50,599 nt of DNA from JAHECQ01 sp047638695 (GTDB lineage Bacteria > Actinomycetota > Acidimicrobiia > Acidimicrobiales > SZUA-35), in assembly GCA_047638695.1 (NCBI GenBank), contig JBLINY010000025.1:1-50599 (forward strand). The letters are read 5' to 3'. The notes below the pieces were generated by a model that saw only the letters and a list, made by a program, of their open reading frames with translations, was not told where the DNA came from and did no database searches. Position 1 is the first letter of the stretch; each line of letters opens with the position of its first letter. Shown here one piece after another: positions 46,868 through 50,599 of this stretch. The translations under genes and the position numbers were made by a program.

Positions 46868-48243
46868 CAGGCCTTCCCGTCGTTGGTCGCATGCGAATGC
46901 CCCCCGCTGGTTGTATGCGGATGCATCGCGATCACCTCGCGGTATTGCTCGACGGTGTTGAGGGCCGTCTGGCGCCAGGTGTAGAGCTCGCTGACGCGGG
47001 CTCGGCCGGCTGCTCCGATCCGGGCTCGTAGCTCGGGGTCGTCCAAACCGCGCTCGATGGCTCGCCGGAGGGAGTCGACGTCGCCGGCCTTCGACCGCAA
47101 CACGGTCTCGCCGTCGACACCGGTGACCTCGGGTAGAGCGCCACCGTCACTCGCTACCAACGGGGTCGCCGAGCCCATGGCTTCGACGGCTGGCAAGGAA
47201 AAGCCTTCGTACAGGGACGGGACAATGGCCAGCTCCGACTCGGCATAAAGTTCGACGATGCGCTCGTCGGGAACGCCGGTGATGAAGCTGACCGCGTCGG
47301 CGAGTCCGAGCTTCTCAATGAGCTTGGCTGAAGTCCCGCCCGGCTTGGCCCGGCCAATGACGGTGAGGCTTACGTGTGGCCGTTCGGTTCGGATTTTGGC
47401 CGTCGCCTCCAGCAAAAAGCGCAGCCCCTTTAGCTCGACGTCAGCGCTGGCCGTTGTGATGAGGCGGCCGGGAATGCGCTCGACGTTTGGCATGGGCCGG
47501 AACAGGTCGGGGTCGACACCGACATGCACCAGGCGCATGCGCTCGAGATCAACACTCATGTCGTTGTGAATATCCTGAATTGAGTTCTCGGACACCACGA
47601 CGATTCGAGGCATCCGTTGAGCGACCCGACCCTGCATCTTCACGAAGCCGTACCAGCGGCCAATGCTCTGTCGCTTGCGCCAGTTGGGAGCAGCCTCCAT
47701 TTCGAGTCGGCGGTCGACCGTGATGGGGTGATGCAGTGTCACGAGTGTCGGAATCAGCTTGTTGATCCCGAGAATGCCGTAACCGAGGCACTGGTTGTCG
47801 TGAACCAGGTCGAAGTCGGCAAGCCGCTGCTTCATGGCTTGGAGCGCTCGGTAACTGAAGGCCAGCGGCTCGGGGAACTGGCCGGTCGAGAACGTCGCCA
47901 ACTCCAAGATGTCGGCCTTGCTTTTGATCTCCCAGTAGGCGGGGAATCGACCTGGATAGTGGTCGTTGAACAGATCAAGACTCGGGAGTTCGTGTAGGGC
48001 AATGCGCTCGTCCAGCACCGGATAGGGCTGGCCGCTGAGCACCTCGACGTGATGGCCTAGATCGACGAGTGCTTTGGTGAGGTGGCGGGTGTAGATGCCC
48101 TGTCCACCAACGGTGGGTTTCGAGCGATACGAAAGGTAGGCCAGACGCAGCGGCTCGTCGCTCTGAGCGCTACGAGACTGGGACATCGTGCCGGGCGAGG
48201 GAAGCTTGCTGGGCGAGGGGGCGGCGGAAGGTGAGTTGGCCAT
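46867..48243 (-). CDS. GT4-family glycosyltransferase
   Basis: 458 residues from ATG 48243; an in-frame ATG at 48186 is possible, as the first 25 residues are Ser/Pro-rich and not domain. Two Rossmann domains form the GT-B fold. The first begins RLAYLSYRSKPTVGGQGIYT, with the Gly-rich loop that holds the acceptor. The second includes GRLITTASADVELKGLRFLL, VSLTVIGRAKPGG and the retaining-GT signature ELAIVPSLYEGFSLPAVEAM, with donor-binding Glu residues, then TPLVASDGGALPEV. It transfers a sugar from a nucleotide donor with retention of configuration. Its partners are the overlapping methyltransferase and toroid genes. Donor and acceptor are unknown. Confidence 0.92.
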   Translation of the reverse strand: MANSPSAAPSPSKLPSPGTMSQSRSAQSDEPLRLAYLSYRSKPTVGGQGIYTRHLTKALVDLGHHVEVLSGQPYPVLDERIALHELPSLDLFNDHYPGRFPAYWEIKSKADILELATFSTGQFPEPLAFSYRALQAMKQRLADFDLVHDNQCLGYGILGINKLIPTLVTLHHPITVDRRLEMEAAPNWRKRQSIGRWYGFVKMQGRVAQRMPRIVVVSENSIQDIHNDMSVDLERMRLVHVGVDPDLFRPMPNVERIPGRLITTASADVELKGLRFLLEATAKIRTERPHVSLTVIGRAKPGGTSAKLIEKLGLADAVSFITGVPDERIVELYAESELAIVPSLYEGFSLPAVEAMGSATPLVASDGGALPEVTGVDGETVLRSKAGDVDSLRRAIERGLDDPELRARIGAAGRARVSELYTWRQTALNTVEQYREVIAMHPHTTSGGHSHATNDGKA

Positions 48244-48349
48244 ATCGGTTCTGCATTTCTTGCTAGGGCGCGTACGTTGTGCTTGCTACCAGCGGGTAAT
48301 AGAGAGGGAACGTTGCAAGGGTACGGGAAAGTTCCGGGGACACTCGCTC

Positions 48350-48355
48350 TAGACT
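48350..48355 (+). promoter_or_regulatory. leaderless-type -10 (TAGACT) for dtd
   Basis: TAGACT is followed by exactly 6 nt and GTG 48362. No ribosome site precedes the start. Confidence 0.5.
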
Positions 48356-48361
48356 TAGCCC

Positions 48362-48799
48362 GTGCGAGCTGTCGTGCAACGAGTCGAACGGGCAAACGTC
48401 ACCGTCGGAACCAGTGTCGTTGGATCGATTGGTGCTGGCCTCTGCGTGCTGGTGGGTATCACCACTGCCGACACCGTGGATCTGGCCGACAAGCTGGCCG
48501 AGAAGCTCTGGAAGTTACGGATCTTCCCCGACGCCGACGACAAGATGAACTTGTCGGTCGCTGACACCGGCGGTGAGGTGCTGATTGTCAGCCAGTTCAC
48601 CCTCTATGGCGACGCGAGGAAGGGCAACCGTCCGTCGTTCATCACCGCCGCCCGCCCCGACGTCGCCGAGCCATTGATCGATCGAGTGGTCGAACGGCTG
48701 CGCGACCTCGGTGCCGTGGTGGCCACCGGTTGCTTCCGAACCGACATGCGGGTCGAGCTGATCAACAATGGCCCGGTCACTCTGATCATCGACCTCTGA
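48362..48799 (+). CDS. dtd: D-aminoacyl-tRNA deacylase Dtd
   Basis: 145 residues, GTG start, normal length. Dtd frees tRNAs charged with D-amino acids (and glycine mischarged on tRNA-Ala), as a translation proofreader in the cytoplasm. The start MRAVVQRVERANVTV is typical. The first active-site motif is LIVSQFTLYGDARKGNRPSF (SQFTLYGD) and the second is NNGPVTLIIDL (NGPVT) at the C terminus, with the cross-subunit Gly-Pro pair present. It stands alone, divergent from the GT4 operon and convergent with pgi. Confidence 0.96.
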   Translation: MRAVVQRVERANVTVGTSVVGSIGAGLCVLVGITTADTVDLADKLAEKLWKLRIFPDADDKMNLSVADTGGEVLIVSQFTLYGDARKGNRPSFITAARPDVAEPLIDRVVERLRDLGAVVATGCFRTDMRVELINNGPVTLIIDL

Positions 48800-48813
48800 G
48801 GTCGACCGAGCAT

Positions 48814-50469
48814 TTACCGTTCGGCTCGCGCCCGGCGGTATTGCATGATGAGAGCGTTGGTCGATCCATCGTGGGTCAGCGTGGGCTCGTCGTCGGCTGC
48901 AAGCTCGTCACCGATGGCGGTAGCGAGAACCTTCCCCAGCTCGACGCCCCACTGGTCGAAGCTGTTGATTCCCCAGAGGGCACCCTGCACGAAGACCTTG
49001 TGCTCGTAGAAAGCAATTAGTTGTCCGAGAACCGCGGGGGTTAGTTGGGGCGCCACGATGGTGGTGCTCGGTCGATTGCCAGGGAACGTTTTGTGAGCGA
49101 CCAGCTCTTCGGCCACGCCATCGCCTCGTACCTGCTCATCGGACTTGCCGAAGGCCAATGCCTCGGCCTGAGCAAACATGTTGGCCATCAACAGATCGTG
49201 TTGGCGACCAGACGCCTCGTGCTCGAGACCGGCAGCCGGCTGGAAAAGGCCGATGAAGTCGACCGGCACCACCGTGGTGCCCTGATGTATCAATTGATAA
49301 AAGGCATGCTGGCCGTTGGTGCCAGGCTCGCCCCACACGATTGGGCCTGTTTCGTAGTCGACGGGCTCGCCGTCCATTCGCACCTGCTTGCCGTTGCTCT
49401 CCATATCGAGCTGTTGCAGATAGGCCGGGAAGCGATCGAGGTGCTGGCTGTAGGGGAGGACCGCATGGGTGCCAAAGCCCAGGAAGTTGCGGTAGAGCAC
49501 GCCTATGAGGGCCGCCAAGACCGGGGCGTTCTCCTCGAGCGGCGAATACAGGAAGTGTTCGTCCATCGTGCGAAAACCGTCGAGGAACTTGCGAAAGTTG
49601 TCCGGTCCGATGGTGATCATCAGCGACAGTCCGATGGCGGAATCGACGGAGTAGCGGCCACCGACCCAGTCCCAGAATCCGAACATGTTGTCGACATCGA
49701 TTCCGAACGCGGCGACCCTCTCGGCGTTGGTCGAAACGGCGACGAAGTGCCGGGCTACCGCGTCCGCTCCGAGTTCAGCGACCAACCAACTGCGAGCAGC
49801 CTCGGCGTTGCTGATCGTCTCGGTGGTTGTGAATGTCTTGGAGGCAACCACGAACAGCGTCGTGGCGGGATCAATCTCAGCGAGCGTGCCGTGCAGATCG
49901 GCCGGGTCCACGTTCGAAACGAACCGGGCATCCAGGCCTGGCTTCACGTAGGGGGCAAGGGCGCGACAGGCCATATTCGGCCCGAGGTCGCTGCCGCCGA
50001 TGCCGATGTTTACCACCGTTGTAATTCGTTGGCCGGTCGCTCCGGTCCAGACTCCAGAGCGGACTCTGTCAGCGAACGCAGTCATGCGGTCGAGAACTTC
50101 GTAGACATCGGCGGTGATGTCTTGACCGTCCACTACAAGTGGTTCGGCCCGAAGTCGGCGGAGTGCCATATGCAGCACCGCTCGATCTTCGGTGCGGTTG
50201 ATGTGGCCGCCTTCGATGAGTGCCGCCGTTTGCTCGGCCAGACCCGACGCGTCAGCCAAGTCGATGAGGCGGGAGAGCGTGCCCTGGTTGATGAGATGCT
50301 TCGAGAAGTCGATGGTGAGGTCGCCCGCCTCAAATGTGAGGCTCTCGGCTCGTCGCTGGTCGGTCCGAAACAACTCGGCAAGCGAGAGCGGCTGCACCGC
50401 ATGGGCGGCCAAGGCCCTCCACGCCGCAGTCTGGGTGATCGACGGCGAGGGTGCTGAGGATTCAGGCAT
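48814..50469 (-). CDS. pgi: glucose-6-phosphate isomerase
   Basis: 551 residues from ATG 50469, which has GGAGGA 8 nt upstream. The frame runs on, but only into the overlapping neighbour. It interconverts glucose 6-phosphate and fructose 6-phosphate. Signatures are VNIGIGGSDLGPNMACRAL, VASKTFTTTETISNAEAARS, FGFWDWVGGRYSVDSAIGLS with the PGI motif, and the catalytic Glu and His in GEPGTNGQHAFYQLIHQGT, with a Lys near the C terminus. The 551-residue size is that of the E. coli/animal-type enzyme. The start overlaps the end of an upstream membrane-protein gene by 8 bases. Confidence 0.96.
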   Translation of the reverse strand: MPESSAPSPSITQTAAWRALAAHAVQPLSLAELFRTDQRRAESLTFEAGDLTIDFSKHLINQGTLSRLIDLADASGLAEQTAALIEGGHINRTEDRAVLHMALRRLRAEPLVVDGQDITADVYEVLDRMTAFADRVRSGVWTGATGQRITTVVNIGIGGSDLGPNMACRALAPYVKPGLDARFVSNVDPADLHGTLAEIDPATTLFVVASKTFTTTETISNAEAARSWLVAELGADAVARHFVAVSTNAERVAAFGIDVDNMFGFWDWVGGRYSVDSAIGLSLMITIGPDNFRKFLDGFRTMDEHFLYSPLEENAPVLAALIGVLYRNFLGFGTHAVLPYSQHLDRFPAYLQQLDMESNGKQVRMDGEPVDYETGPIVWGEPGTNGQHAFYQLIHQGTTVVPVDFIGLFQPAAGLEHEASGRQHDLLMANMFAQAEALAFGKSDEQVRGDGVAEELVAHKTFPGNRPSTTIVAPQLTPAVLGQLIAFYEHKVFVQGALWGINSFDQWGVELGKVLATAIGDELAADDEPTLTHDGSTNALIMQYRRARAER

Positions 50470-50599
50470 TGACGGGTTCCTCCGGTGGGTGCGCTCGACC
50501 GCGGACGTAGCTGATAGCGAGTGCCACAAGACCGTAGACGAGCATTGGCCACGGGCCGACGAGGCTGGCCAGAGTCCGGCCCTGCCGCATCTCGGCCGT
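50462..50599 (-). CDS. membrane protein, C-terminal end (5' part outside window)
   Basis: The last 45 codons of a frame that enters from the right edge on the minus strand and stops at TGA 50464-50462. It encodes GRTLASLVGPWPMLVYGLVA, a membrane helix, followed by a short basic and acidic tail ending EEPVNA. Its end overlaps the pgi ATG by 8 bases, so the two genes are probably co-transcribed. The family cannot be told from this fragment. Confidence 0.6.
   Translation of the reverse strand, partial: TAEMRQGRTLASLVGPWPMLVYGLVALAISYVRGRAHPPEEPVNA

Noticed and set aside
49045..50457. 470-codon plus-strand open frame opposite pgi
   Set aside because: It is antisense to an intact, motif-complete glucose-6-phosphate isomerase. 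It has no recognisable domain and no ribosome site or promoter.

Overview
The window is high-GC DNA (roughly 60-65 % by eye), densely coded, with short intergenic gaps, many GTG starts and genes typical of Actinomycetota. These include HemQ-type chlorite-dismutase protein, an SCO7613-type membrane protein, DisA and RadA next to ClpC, a PAC2 protein, a LytR_C protein, an RDD protein, a MacS-like sensor kinase and FadA5/Ltp-like thiolases. The protein style best fits the class Acidimicrobiia (Ilumatobacter/Microtrichales-like), but that placement is an inference. No gap without a gene exceeds about 300 bases.

Layout. 1-240: 3' end of an IS5-like transposase. 237-4319 (-): a degenerate EssC-like FHA protein and a polytopic SCO7613-type membrane protein. 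4460-9426: an acyl-CoA module with a true thiolase, a TetR regulator, a divergent pair of catalytically altered thiolase-like protein plus DUF35 (Ltp2/ChsH2-like), and an MFS transporter. 9423-14476 (-): class V aminotransferase, DUF2797 protein, NarL-type two-component pair, polyprenyl diphosphate synthase. 14701-24595: a housekeeping block of clpC, an LppM-HAD fusion, radA, disA, a Crp regulator (-), ispD, ispF and rlmB. 24614-29988: secreted or membrane proteins, tRNA-Thr(TGT), LytR_C protein, glycerate kinase, a lipoprotein and an RDD protein. 30117-36865: fdhD, hemQ, then an overlapping run of S1-domain protein, two unknowns, glnD and a NUDIX hydrolase. 36877-38418: PAC2 protein, GNAT acetyltransferase and a small ORF. 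38495-39817 (-): PQQ-type sugar dehydrogenase lipoprotein. 39882-45042 (+): surface-glycan O-acetylation cluster (MBOAT, two SGNH proteins, GtrA, methyltransferase). 45093-48243 (-): GT4 glycosyltransferase, methyltransferase and toroid protein. 48362-50599: dtd, pgi and the 3' end of a membrane protein.

The most distinctive sequence-level signal is promoter architecture. About fifteen operon-first genes carry TAnnnT exactly 6-8 nt upstream of an ATG or GTG, the geometry expected of leaderless mRNAs. A few more have relaxed versions. The pattern changes several start codons and supports an otherwise overlooked 58-residue gene at 38242-38418. The best candidates for undescribed biology are the Walker-less EssC-like/SCO7613 pair, the LppM-HAD fusion, the two-SGNH MBOAT cluster, and the S1-unknown-receiver-like-glnD operon.
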